64,000 nucleotides of DNA from Streptomyces sp. SAT1 (GTDB lineage: Bacteria > Actinomycetota > Actinomycetes > Streptomycetales > Streptomycetaceae): assembly GCF_001654495.1 (NCBI RefSeq), contig NZ_CP015849.1, forward strand, positions 372,001 to 436,000, read 5' to 3'. The notes under the pieces were generated by a model. It did not search any database. It saw only the letters and a program-made list of their open reading frames with translations, and was not told where the DNA came from. This document shows, in pieces, positions 1 to 16,855 of this stretch. Positions within the stretch are counted from its first letter, which is position 1. Each line of letters opens with the position of its first letter. The position numbers and the translations under genes are program-made.

Positions 1-44
1 CTGTAGCGGGCGTCGAAGTCGGTCGTGGGCCGCTGTACGGGCAT
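1..44 (-). CDS. 5' end of a truncated gene, possibly a pyridoxamine-phosphate-oxidase-like protein
   Basis: Only the first 14 codons lie in the window (MPVQRPTTDFDARY); the rest is off the left edge. A purine-rich ribosome binding site (GGAAAGGAAC, reading on the minus strand) sits about 5 nt before the ATG, so the start is credible. The N-terminus resembles that of small actinobacterial flavin-binding proteins of the pyridoxamine 5'-phosphate oxidase type, but 14 residues cannot prove a family. It lies downstream of the DoxX and cupin genes on the same strand, separated from them by about 200 nt. Confidence 0.4.
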   Translation of the reverse strand, partial: MPVQRPTTDFDARY

Positions 45-154
45 GGCGGTGTTCCTTTCCGTTCCTTCTCGGTGTTCCTCTCCCGTACAACGACCGCCGG
101 GCCGCGCCGGAGTCATCGCCTTACGGCGGACCGTCGTATGACGGGTCGCCGTAC

Positions 155-200
155 GACGGACCCGCGCGGCCCGACGGACCCGCGCGGCCCGACGGACCCG
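155..200. repeat. 18-bp tandem repeat, about 2.5 copies
   Basis: The 18-mer GACGGACCCGCGCGGCCC occurs twice in a row (155-172 and 173-190), followed by a partial third copy. It lies in the 205-nt spacer between the partial gene at the left edge and the DoxX gene. A shorter CGGCGGACGCGT motif is also duplicated just after it. I see no gene in this spacer. Confidence 0.85.
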
Positions 201-249
201 TACGATCCGGCGGACGCGTGCGCCCGGCGGACGCGTACAGCCGGTCGTG

Positions 250-612
250 TCACACCCAGACCGTGGCGAGCCAGACGGTCAGCGCCGCGCTGAGCAGCAG
301 GGTGACGTTGAGGCCGATCGCGCGGTCCCCGCGGCGCAGGTGGACCCCGGTCGCGCCGGTCTGGAGGACGACGAACCCGAGGGCGGCGGCCAGGGCGAGC
401 CCGGGGGCGATGCCGGTGAGCGGCGGCAGGACCAGTCCCAGCGCGCCGAGCACCTCGACCGCGCCGAGGGCCCTGACGGCGGGCATCGGCGTGGTGTCGA
501 CCCAGGCCATCATCGGCTGGAGCCGTGCACGGCTGCGGACCGCCTTCAGCGCGCCCGAGTAGAGGTAGAACAGGGCGAGCAGACCGGCGACGACGCCGTA
601 GGCGATGGTCAT
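250..612 (-). CDS. DoxX-like small membrane protein
   Basis: This 120-residue protein is mostly hydrophobic, with four likely membrane segments and short polar loops (residues about 4-20, 46-62, 67-85 and 98-118). This is the DoxX/DoxD-like layout. The N-terminal YLYSGALKAV followed by a basic loop fits the family signature. DoxX-like proteins are associated with redox and thiol homeostasis, but the function here is inferred only from family. Its start overlaps the stop of the cupin gene by ATGA, so the two are translationally coupled and form one operon with the gene beyond the left edge. Confidence 0.8.
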   Translation of the reverse strand: MTIAYGVVAGLLALFYLYSGALKAVRSRARLQPMMAWVDTTPMPAVRALGAVEVLGALGLVLPPLTGIAPGLALAAALGFVVLQTGATGVHLRRGDRAIGLNVTLLLSAALTVWLATVWV

Positions 613-1154
613 GAGGGGCGCTCTCCGGGACGCGGGGCGAGGTCGGTGGCGGGCTCCGTGGCGTAGCGGCGCATCGTGCGGACGGTCTCCCCCGGGTCGG
701 GCGTCCCGTCCCCGGCGTACAGGTCCCGCAGGTCCCGGAAGTACTGCACGTAGAGGTCCGGTGTGAAGGTGCTGACCATGACGGCCGGTTCGCCGGTGAT
801 GTTGGCGAAGGTGTGCGGGGCGCCGGGCGGGACCATCACGAGGGTGCCCGCGGTGGCGTCGTGGACGTCGTGCCCGACGGTGAAGCGCACCGTGCCGGAG
901 ACGATGTAGAAGCCCTCGTCGTGCTGGGCGTGGCGGTGCTGCGGCGGGCCGGGGGTGTGCGGGGCGAGGACGGATTCGGCGAGGCCGAGGCGGTGCCCGG
1001 TGGTGCTGCCGTCCTCCAGGACGCGCATGCGCGTGGTGCCCAGCCGGATCGTCTCGCCCTCGTCCGGGCCGACCACCGACACGGCCGGGGCGGTGTCCGC
1101 CCGCTGGTGCTGCGAGGGGGCGGCGGACTCGCCGGAGTGCTGTTCATGTGTCAT
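609..1154 (-). CDS. cupin domain protein
   Basis: About 181 residues with a single cupin fold. The first cupin motif is visible as HRHAQHDEGFYIVSGTVRF (about residues 72-90), with two His and one Glu as likely metal ligands. The second is the G-x-LVMVPPGAPHTFAN stretch, with a further His. The start chosen is the internal ATG (MTHEQHSGES) because the upstream extension is arginine-rich and would run into the LysR promoter. It is divergent from the LysR gene and overlaps the DoxX gene, so LysR control is likely. Substrate unknown: it could be a small dioxygenase or a sensor. Confidence 0.8.
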   Translation of the reverse strand: MTHEQHSGESAAPSQHQRADTAPAVSVVGPDEGETIRLGTTRMRVLEDGSTTGHRLGLAESVLAPHTPGPPQHRHAQHDEGFYIVSGTVRFTVGHDVHDATAGTLVMVPPGAPHTFANITGEPAVMVSTFTPDLYVQYFRDLRDLYAGDGTPDPGETVRTMRRYATEPATDLAPRPGERPS

Positions 1155-1208
1155 GTTCCGATTCCACGGCCGGACCGCCCGCACTGTCCAAGACCTGTTC
1201 CGCAGCGC

Positions 1209-1227
1209 CGATACCGTACGGGTATCG
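1209..1227. promoter_or_regulatory. LysR-type operator (T-N11-A dyad)
   Basis: The sequence CGATACC-GTACG-GGTATCG is a perfect 7-5-7 inverted repeat and contains a T-N11-A core (T1212 to A1224), the classical LysR recognition form. It lies in the 80-nt gap between the divergent cupin (start 1154) and LysR (start 1235) genes, 8 nt before the LysR ATG. This position suits autoregulation plus control of the divergent operon. Binding by this particular LysR is inferred. Confidence 0.7.
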
Positions 1228-1234
1228 TTGCAGC

Positions 1235-2086
1235 ATGGAGCTGCGGACCCTGCGGTATTTCGTGGCGGTGGCCGAGGAGCTGCACTTCGGGCGGGCCGCC
1301 GCCCGGCTGCACATGAGCCAGCCCCCGCTGAGCCGGGCGGTCAAGCGGCTGGAGGCGGAGCTGGGCGCCGCGCTGTTCGACCGCTCGCCCGCCGGTGTGA
1401 CGCTCACCGAGGTCGGCGCGGTGCTGCTCGACGAGGCACGCGCCCTGCTCGACCAGGCCGACCGGGTGCGGGTGCGGGTGGCCGCGGCGGCCGGGACCGC
1501 CGTCCTCACCGTCGGGATCCTCGGCGACAGTTCCGATCCGGGCGCCAACCGGCTGGCCGGTGCCTACCGGCGGCGGCATCCGCAGGTGGAGGTCCGGGTC
1601 CGCGACACCGATCTGACCGACCCGGCCTGCGGGCTGACGGCGGGTCTGGTCGATGTCGCCCTGACCCGGGGCCCGTTCGACGTAACCGGCCTGACCGTGC
1701 GCGAGCTGCGCGCCGATCCGGTGGGCGCGCTGCTGCGCGCCGACGATCCGCTGGCCCGCCGGGGCAGCCTGCGGCTCGCGGAGCTGGCCGAGCGCCGCTG
1801 GTTCCTGTTCCCGGAGGGCACCGACCCCGCCTGGCAGACGTACTGGAGCGGTGGTGAGCCGCGCCTCGGTCCGGTGGTGCGCACCGTCCAGGAGTGCCAG
1901 CAGGCCGTCCTGTGGAACGGCACGGTCGGTGTGACGCTCCTGGACCATGTGCCGCCCGCGGGACTGACCGTGGTACCGCTGGTGGACATGCCGCCCAGCC
2001 CGGTGGTGGTGGCGTGGCACGAGGGTGACACCGATCCGCTGGTCCGCTCGTTCGTGCGGATCGCGGTCGCCGCCTACCGGGACTGA
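1235..2086 (+). CDS. LysR family transcriptional regulator
   Basis: This 283-residue protein starts at [15 protein letters not shown], a textbook LysR N-terminus. A winged helix-turn-helix follows, with [20 protein letters not shown] covering the recognition helix. The rest is a LysR substrate-binding domain (about residues 90-280). Length is slightly short of the usual 290-310. The start was set by homology to the family opening; the longer reading frame adds a non-family stretch. It is divergent from the cupin/DoxX operon with a T-N11-A box between them, which points to local control. The effector cannot be told from sequence. Confidence 0.93.
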   Translation: MELRTLRYFVAVAEELHFGRAAARLHMSQPPLSRAVKRLEAELGAALFDRSPAGVTLTEVGAVLLDEARALLDQADRVRVRVAAAAGTAVLTVGILGDSSDPGANRLAGAYRRRHPQVEVRVRDTDLTDPACGLTAGLVDVALTRGPFDVTGLTVRELRADPVGALLRADDPLARRGSLRLAELAERRWFLFPEGTDPAWQTYWSGGEPRLGPVVRTVQECQQAVLWNGTVGVTLLDHVPPAGLTVVPLVDMPPSPVVVAWHEGDTDPLVRSFVRIAVAAYRD

Positions 2087-2231
2087 ACCCCCGCCGCCGG
2101 TCGCCGGTCGCGGCGGCCGAGGACTGACGCGACGTCAACTCGCCTATTGCACAAGCCTTCACCTGCGGGCAACCGGGCCGGCTGTGCCACCGTCTCCTCA
2201 ACCACGGGTGCACAGAGGAGGGTTCGAGCGG

Positions 2232-11174
<8,943 letters not shown>

Positions 11175-11228
11175 CGCCGACGACGACAGCGACGGCGTCC
11201 GGGCATCTCGGGGCGAGGTGGGCGCCGG

Positions 11229-12800
11229 TCAGGTCCAGGCCAGCCGTTCGGCCCGGCGCGGATCGTCGGCCTGGGTCCATTCGGTGCCGATGCGCATCGT
11301 GGTCCGGCGCGCGGTGCCGTACGGGTCCCAGCCGGGGTCGCCGGTGCGGGCGAAGCGGATCCAGGCGCCGTGCATCCGGGCCGCGAGCCCTGCCGGGGGT
11401 TCTCCGGGGCCGAGCAGGCCGTCGGCGCCGCGCAGCGCGGGAAGGCGGACGCGGTCGAAGACGAAGGGGAGTTCCACCGCGTGGGCGGCGCCCAGCGCGC
11501 CACCCAGGGCGGCGGAGCGCCAGGCGAACTCGTAGGCGTAGGTGGCGGATCCGGGGTGTGCCACGTGGGCCTCCGCCAGGGCGCGGCTGCCCGCGCCGAA
11601 CAGGGCGTCGCCGAGGACGGCGGACCGCAGGGCGCCGGGTGACGCCCCGGGGCGCGCGGTCCGGTGCGCCGCGACCAGCCGGTCCGGATCGGGGTGGGCG
11701 CGCGCCGCCGTGTCGTGCACGTCCGCTTCGGTGGAGCGGGCGTACGCGTCGACGGGGACCAGATAGAGGTTTCCCTCCTCGGTGTTGGTCCCGATGAGCA
11801 GGTCGACTCCGGCGCCGAGCCCGGCGGCCACGGACCGGGCGGGCTGGGTGCCGAGGACCAGGCCGAAGGGGCTGAGGCCCAAGAGCGGGTCGTGGTCGGT
11901 GGCGGTGCGCAGGTCGATGCCCGTGAGTCCGGCGGCGGCCTCGACCAGATGTTCGTCGGGCAGGCCGGCGAAGGCGTCCGCGTGCGGTGCGGCGCCGAGG
12001 ATCCGGGCGGCGGCCGCGGTGACCCGGGCGGCCTGCTCGGGGGTGAACGCGCCCAGGCCGCTGCCGCTCTGGACGATCGCCCGGCGCAGGAGTCCTCCGG
12101 CCTCGGGGGCGGCGAGGACACCGCCGACAAGAGTCGCCCCGGCCGACTGCCCGAACAGGGTCACGTTGCCGGGGTCGCCGCCGAACGCGGCGATGTTCGC
12201 GCGGACCCAGCGCAGGGCGGCGACCACGTCGAGCAGGCCGCGGTTGGCGGGGGCCCCGAGCAGGTCGAGGAACCCGGCGATGCCGAGCCGGTGGTTGACG
12301 GTGACGAGGACGACGCCGTTCCGGGCGAAGGCGGTGCCGTCGTACAGCGGCGAGCGGGTCGAGCCGGCGACGAATCCGCCGCCGTGGACGAACACCATGA
12401 CGGGCAGGCCGCGTTCGGCGGCTCCGGGAGTACCGGGGATGCCAGGAGTGCCGGGCGCGCCGGGAGTGTCCGGGACACCGGGCGTCCGGACGTCCACGGT
12501 GAGGTAGTCCTCGCCTCGGACCCAACCGGGCCCGAAGTAGGGGGACATGTCGACCCTGCCGAGGCTCCGGGCGGACTGGGGCGCGGTGGGTCCCGGTGCG
12601 GTGGCGTCGCGCACGCCGGACCAGGGCGGGTGCGGCCGCGGTGCGGCGAACCGGCCGGCGCCGCGGGGCGGGGCGGCGTAGGGGATGCCGTGGAAGGCGA
12701 GGGTGCCGTCGTCCTGGCGCAGGCCGCGGACGGCGCCCTGCCCGGTGGTGACGACGGGGTCCGGGCGATGGTGCACAGGTGTGCCTTTCACGGGACTCAC
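11229..12800 (-). CDS. type-B carboxylesterase (alpha/beta hydrolase)
   Basis: This is a roughly 523-residue carboxylesterase of the pNB-esterase/cholinesterase-like family. It shows the oxyanion-hole motif VFVHGGGF, the nucleophile elbow FGQSAGAT (Ser219 counting from the GTG at 12800), an NTEEGNLYL stretch and a late AHAVELPFVF segment that should supply the catalytic His. There is no evident signal peptide, so it is probably cytoplasmic. Three in-frame GTG codons (12800, 12791, 12776) compete as starts because a 24-bp duplication has copied the ribosome binding site and start; 12800 is a tentative choice. It follows the MBL hydrolase directly on the same strand and converges with the PKS, so it may act on the PKS product. 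That link is inference. Confidence 0.9.
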   Translation of the reverse strand: MSPVKGTPVHHRPDPVVTTGQGAVRGLRQDDGTLAFHGIPYAAPPRGAGRFAAPRPHPPWSGVRDATAPGPTAPQSARSLGRVDMSPYFGPGWVRGEDYLTVDVRTPGVPDTPGAPGTPGIPGTPGAAERGLPVMVFVHGGGFVAGSTRSPLYDGTAFARNGVVLVTVNHRLGIAGFLDLLGAPANRGLLDVVAALRWVRANIAAFGGDPGNVTLFGQSAGATLVGGVLAAPEAGGLLRRAIVQSGSGLGAFTPEQAARVTAAAARILGAAPHADAFAGLPDEHLVEAAAGLTGIDLRTATDHDPLLGLSPFGLVLGTQPARSVAAGLGAGVDLLIGTNTEEGNLYLVPVDAYARSTEADVHDTAARAHPDPDRLVAAHRTARPGASPGALRSAVLGDALFGAGSRALAEAHVAHPGSATYAYEFAWRSAALGGALGAAHAVELPFVFDRVRLPALRGADGLLGPGEPPAGLAARMHGAWIRFARTGDPGWDPYGTARRTTMRIGTEWTQADDPRRAERLAWT

Positions 12801-12821
12801 AGGTGTGCCTTTCACGAGGCT
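12774..12821. repeat. 24-bp tandem duplication of the ribosome binding site and start
   Basis: Units 12774-12797 and 12798-12821 match at 22 of 24 positions; the first 19 bases are identical. On the minus strand each unit carries AAAGG followed 7-8 nt later by an in-frame GTG. The carboxylesterase therefore has two equivalent initiation sites 24 nt apart. The second unit ends at the stop codon of the MBL gene. Confidence 0.9.
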
Positions 12822-13735
12822 CAGTCGTGGTCGGTGTACGGGGTGAGCGGTGCCCAGCCCTTGACGGCGAACTTGCTTCCGTCCCGCACGACTTCGGCGG
12901 CGCCGTGCCCGCCGAAGTGCGCGGGGACGACGAGGGCGTGGTGGTCGGCGGCCCAGCCGAGGATCCTGCGGCGGGTGGCGCGGGCGCCCGCGGGGTCCTC
13001 GCAGAAGCAGCTGTTGGCGTCCGGTTCGAGGATCTGCGCCGGGCTGTGCAGCAGATCGCCGACGAACACCGCGCGGTCGGACCCGGAGGCCAGGGTCAGC
13101 ACGGAGGAGCCCGGGGTGTGTCCGGGCGCCGCCTCCAGACGCAGCCCGGCGTCGATGCGGTGGCTGTCCTCCCACAGCACTGTCAGGCCCGCCCGGTGCA
13201 CGGGGGCCACGCTGTCCTCGAAGACGTTCTGATTTCCGCGGCCGATCGTCGGGGTGTGGCCGTTGTCCGGGTTCCAGAAGTCGAATTCGGTCTTCGGGAT
13301 GAGATAGGTGGCGTTGGGGAAAGTGGGGACCCAGTGCCGGTCCTCCAGGACGGTGTTCCAGCCGACGTGGTCGTTGTGGAGATGCGTGTTGATCACGATG
13401 TCGACGTCCTCGGGGCGGACTCCGGCCTGTTCGAGCCGGGCCAGGAAATCGGTGTCCAGGTGGCTCCAGAGCTGCGCGTACGGACGTTCCTTGTGGTTGC
13501 CCGCGCCGGTGTCGACGAGGATGTTCCTGCCTTCGCTGCGTATCAGCCACGTCTGGACGGCGGCGTTCACGACCTGTGTCCCGGGGTCCAGGAAATGCGG
13601 GACGAGCCAGGAACGCGCGTCCTGCCAGGTCTCCTTCGGTACGTCGGGGACGATGTCCGCGGGAGTGAATCCGATGGGTCCGTAATATTCCCGGATCCGG
13701 GTGACGGTGATGTCGCCGAATTCGATGCTTTCCAT
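12821..13735 (-). CDS. metallo-beta-lactamase fold hydrolase, lactonase-like
   Basis: A 304-residue MBL-fold enzyme. The zinc motif HLHNDH is at residues 118-123, followed by further ligand regions (AAPGHTPGSS, VFVGDLLH and PAHFGGHG). Overall layout resembles the AttM/AiiA-type lactonase group of the superfamily, which hydrolyses lactones such as acyl-homoserine lactones; the actual substrate is unknown. It starts at an ATG with a GAGGAAG site upstream. It is the first gene of a two-gene unit with the carboxylesterase and is divergent from the LAL regulator. Two hydrolases beside a PKS suggest tailoring or turnover of the product, by inference. Confidence 0.85.
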   Translation of the reverse strand: MESIEFGDITVTRIREYYGPIGFTPADIVPDVPKETWQDARSWLVPHFLDPGTQVVNAAVQTWLIRSEGRNILVDTGAGNHKERPYAQLWSHLDTDFLARLEQAGVRPEDVDIVINTHLHNDHVGWNTVLEDRHWVPTFPNATYLIPKTEFDFWNPDNGHTPTIGRGNQNVFEDSVAPVHRAGLTVLWEDSHRIDAGLRLEAAPGHTPGSSVLTLASGSDRAVFVGDLLHSPAQILEPDANSCFCEDPAGARATRRRILGWAADHHALVVPAHFGGHGAAEVVRDGSKFAVKGWAPLTPYTDHD

Positions 13736-13926
13736 TTCTCTTCTCTCTTCCTCACCGGTGTGCGGGCTTTTCCGGAACCGTAGGAGCGGGGCCGGTGCGG
13801 CGGGTATCGGTCACATGACTGCACCCGCCCGAGCGCCCCGGGGAGGTCCGGCCGGGCCCGCCGGTAGCCTGGAGCGGGCAAGGGCGAGGCGGCTCCGCTC
13901 GGCGGGCCACGACTCCGGGAGACTCC

Positions 13927-16710
13927 GTGGACGAGCACGCGGACGGCGGCCGGGCGGCCGTCGGCCCCGAGACGGACGGGGGCCCGCCTCTCGTCGGCCG
14001 CGAGGCGGAACTGTCGCGCGTTCTGCGCGCGTTGGACATGCCGTCGCCCGATCCGGTGCTGCTGCTCCTCGGCGAGCCGGGCACGGGGAAGAGCGCGCTG
14101 CTGGAGCGGGCGGTGCGCCGGGCCCCGGCGGCGGGCGTGCGCGTGCTGCGCGCCGAGGGCAGCGAGCCCGAGAAGGGGCTGCCGTTCGCCGCGCTGCACC
14201 AGTTGCTGCGGCCCTCGGCGGCGGAGTGGGACGGGCTGGAGCTGGCCGGGGAGCGGCGGGAGGTACTGCGCGGAGTGCTCGCGGCCCGGCCGGTCGCGGC
14301 GGACGGCGGTGTCATGGCGGCCGGTGTCGCCGTGCTGGACCTGCTCTCGGCCCTGGGCGGCCGGTGCCCGCTGCTCGTGGCGGTGGACGACGCGCAGTGG
14401 TGCGACCGCGCCTCCCTGGAGGTGCTGTCGTTCGTGGCCCGGCGGCTGGCGGGCGAGCCGGTCACGATGCTGGTCGCGGCCCGCCCCGGTGACGCCCTGC
14501 CGGTCCTCGGCCCGCGGGCGACGGCACTCACCCTGGGGCCGCTCGACGCCGCCGCGGCCGGCCGGCTGCTGGACCTGCGTCCCGACCGCCCCACCGGCCG
14601 GCTCCGGGCGCGGATCCTCGCCCAGGCCGAAGGCAATCCGCTGGCGCTCACCGAGCTGGCGGGGAGCGCCACCACGGACGCGGCCGGACCGGTGGGCCCG
14701 CTGCCGCTCGCCGCCCACCTGGAGCGGATCCACGCCGCCCCGCTCGGCGCGCTGCCCGCCGCCGCCCGCCGGGCCCTGCTGCGCCTCGCCGCGCTGGAAC
14801 CCGCCGACTCCCCCGCTCTCGCGGCCGTGCTCGCGGACGCCGGGGACGCGGCGTGGGCGGCCGCCGAACGGGCCGGGCTGGTGCGGCGCACCGGCCGCGG
14901 CCCGCGGTTCGGTCATCCGCTGCTGCGGTCCGCCGTGTACCACGCCGCGCCCTTCGACGCCCGGCGCGAGGCCCATCGGGCGCTCGCCGGCCTGCTGGAC
15001 GAGGAGCCGGACCGGCGGGCCTGGCACCTGGCCGCCGCGACGGCTCTTCCGGACGCGGCCGTCTCCGCGGAACTGGAGCGGACCGTGGGCCCGGCGCGGC
15101 GCCGGGGCGGGCACGCGGCGGCGGCCGAGGCGCTGCACCGTGCGGCGGAGCTGGCGCCGGACCGCGCGGACGGCGCGCGACTGCTGGTGGCCGCCGCCGA
15201 GGAGGCCGTGCTCACCGGCGACCTCGACCGGGTGGAAGAGCTGGCCGCCGCGGTACGGGCCCGCACTGACGACCCGTCGCTGCTGGCGGACATCGCCGCG
15301 CTGGCGGGCCGGCTGGCGGCACTGACCGTACGGCACACCGTGGTCTTCGCCCGACTGGCCGACGCCGCCGAGGAGTTGTGCCTCGTACGGCCCGACACCG
15401 CCCTGGACCTCCTCGCCGACGCGGTGGTGGTCCGCTTCTACTGCGGACGCGACGTCCAGCGGCGGCGGATCGAGGACGTGCTGCGGCGCCTGCCGGAGGA
15501 CCCGTCACGCGACTGGCTGCGCACCTGGGTGCGGGCCGTGTGCGATCCGTTCGCGGACCGGGCGGAACTGCTCGGCGTGCTGCCGTGGATGGCGGCCGAG
15601 GCGCGGCGGCGGCCCGACCGGCTCGCCGCTCTCGGGGTGATGGCCTGGCTGCTGGACGAGACGCCGCTGGCCGTCCGCGCCTTCGACGAGGCGTTCGACC
15701 GCTGGGGTTCGCGCGGGCCGCTGCCGGACGGTCTGGGCGGCGCGGCCACCTGGAGCTATGTGGACCAGGGCCGCTGGGAGCGCGCCCGGCAGGCCTGCGC
15801 GCGCAGCGCCGCCCTCGCGGCGGCGACGGGCCTCGACCACGCCGTGTCCTGCGCCGCGGCCGTGGACGCCATGGTGCTGGCCCACCAGGGCGACACGGCG
15901 GCGGCCCGCGCCCGCGCCGCGGAGGCACTCGCGTTGGTCGACCCGCTGGAGAGCCGTTCGGTGACGGTGTACGCCCGGCGCGCGCTCGGTGCCGCCGACC
16001 TCGCGGAGGGCGACTTCGAAGCGGCGTACGACCGACTCCGTACGGTCTTCACCGCCGAGGGCGCGCCCGTCCACTACCACGCCTCATATCCGGCGCTCGC
16101 GGAGCTGGCCGCCGCGGCGGCGCGCAGCGGGCGGCGGGCCGGGGCCGCGGTGGTCGTGGAGCGCTGCGCCCGCGACCTCGGGGACGACGCCTCGCCCCGG
16201 CTGCGGGCGCTGGTCAGCCGGGCGCGAGGACTGCTGGCCGGTGCGGAGGACGCGGCCGAGACGCACTTCCGGGCGGCCCTTGCCGACCCGGAGCTGGAGC
16301 ACTGGCCCTTCGAACTGGCGCGGGCCCGGCTGGACCTCGCCGAGTGGCTGCGGCGCCGGCGGCGTATCGCGGAGGCGCGGGCGCCGCTCGGCGAGGCCCT
16401 GGAGACCTTCCGGCGCCTCGGGGCACGCCCGTGGGCCGAGCGGGCGCGGGCCGAGGCGCGGGCCGCGGGTCTCGGCGTCATGGACCGGGAGCCGGACGCG
16501 CTCGCCCGGCTGTCGCCGCAGCAGCAGGAGATCGTGCGGCTGGCGGCGCGCGGGCTGACCAACCGCGAGATCGGCGAGAAGCTGTTCCTCTCCCCGCGCA
16601 CGGTCGGCTCGCACCTCTACCGCAGCTTCCCCAAGCTGGGGATCACCGCCCGCTCCCAGTTGCGCGACCTCGTCGAGGGGGCCGCCACGTCACCGGGGTG
16701 CCGGCCCTGA
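13927..16710 (+). CDS. LAL-type LuxR family regulator (ATPase plus HTH)
   Basis: This 927-residue protein starts at GTG. It has an N-terminal AAA-type ATPase with Walker A GEPGTGKS (residues 49-56) and Walker B LLVAVDDAQW, a long TPR-like helical middle, and a C-terminal LuxR HTH (LTNREIGEKLFLSPRTVGS, about residues 878-896). This size and order define the LAL family, which often activates pathway-specific polyketide genes in Streptomyces. It is divergent from the MBL hydrolase across a 191-nt gap and sits just beyond the PKS locus, so control of that locus is likely but unproven. Confidence 0.93.
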   Translation: MDEHADGGRAAVGPETDGGPPLVGREAELSRVLRALDMPSPDPVLLLLGEPGTGKSALLERAVRRAPAAGVRVLRAEGSEPEKGLPFAALHQLLRPSAAEWDGLELAGERREVLRGVLAARPVAADGGVMAAGVAVLDLLSALGGRCPLLVAVDDAQWCDRASLEVLSFVARRLAGEPVTMLVAARPGDALPVLGPRATALTLGPLDAAAAGRLLDLRPDRPTGRLRARILAQAEGNPLALTELAGSATTDAAGPVGPLPLAAHLERIHAAPLGALPAAARRALLRLAALEPADSPALAAVLADAGDAAWAAAERAGLVRRTGRGPRFGHPLLRSAVYHAAPFDARREAHRALAGLLDEEPDRRAWHLAAATALPDAAVSAELERTVGPARRRGGHAAAAEALHRAAELAPDRADGARLLVAAAEEAVLTGDLDRVEELAAAVRARTDDPSLLADIAALAGRLAALTVRHTVVFARLADAAEELCLVRPDTALDLLADAVVVRFYCGRDVQRRRIEDVLRRLPEDPSRDWLRTWVRAVCDPFADRAELLGVLPWMAAEARRRPDRLAALGVMAWLLDETPLAVRAFDEAFDRWGSRGPLPDGLGGAATWSYVDQGRWERARQACARSAALAAATGLDHAVSCAAAVDAMVLAHQGDTAAARARAAEALALVDPLESRSVTVYARRALGAADLAEGDFEAAYDRLRTVFTAEGAPVHYHASYPALAELAAAAARSGRRAGAAVVVERCARDLGDDASPRLRALVSRARGLLAGAEDAAETHFRAALADPELEHWPFELARARLDLAEWLRRRRRIAEARAPLGEALETFRRLGARPWAERARAEARAAGLGVMDREPDALARLSPQQQEIVRLAARGLTNREIGEKLFLSPRTVGSHLYRSFPKLGITARSQLRDLVEGAATSPGCRP

Positions 16711-16855
16711 CGGAAGGCGGCCCGTCCGCGCTGTCCGCACCGTCTGAACCAGCTGTGACCGCAGGGGAGTTGCGACGGGAGGGGGGTGTGCCCCACCCCT
16801 GACTCTCCGGCTGACTCCAGGGTCTGCGCGGCCGGAACAGGGAAGAGTGATCCGC

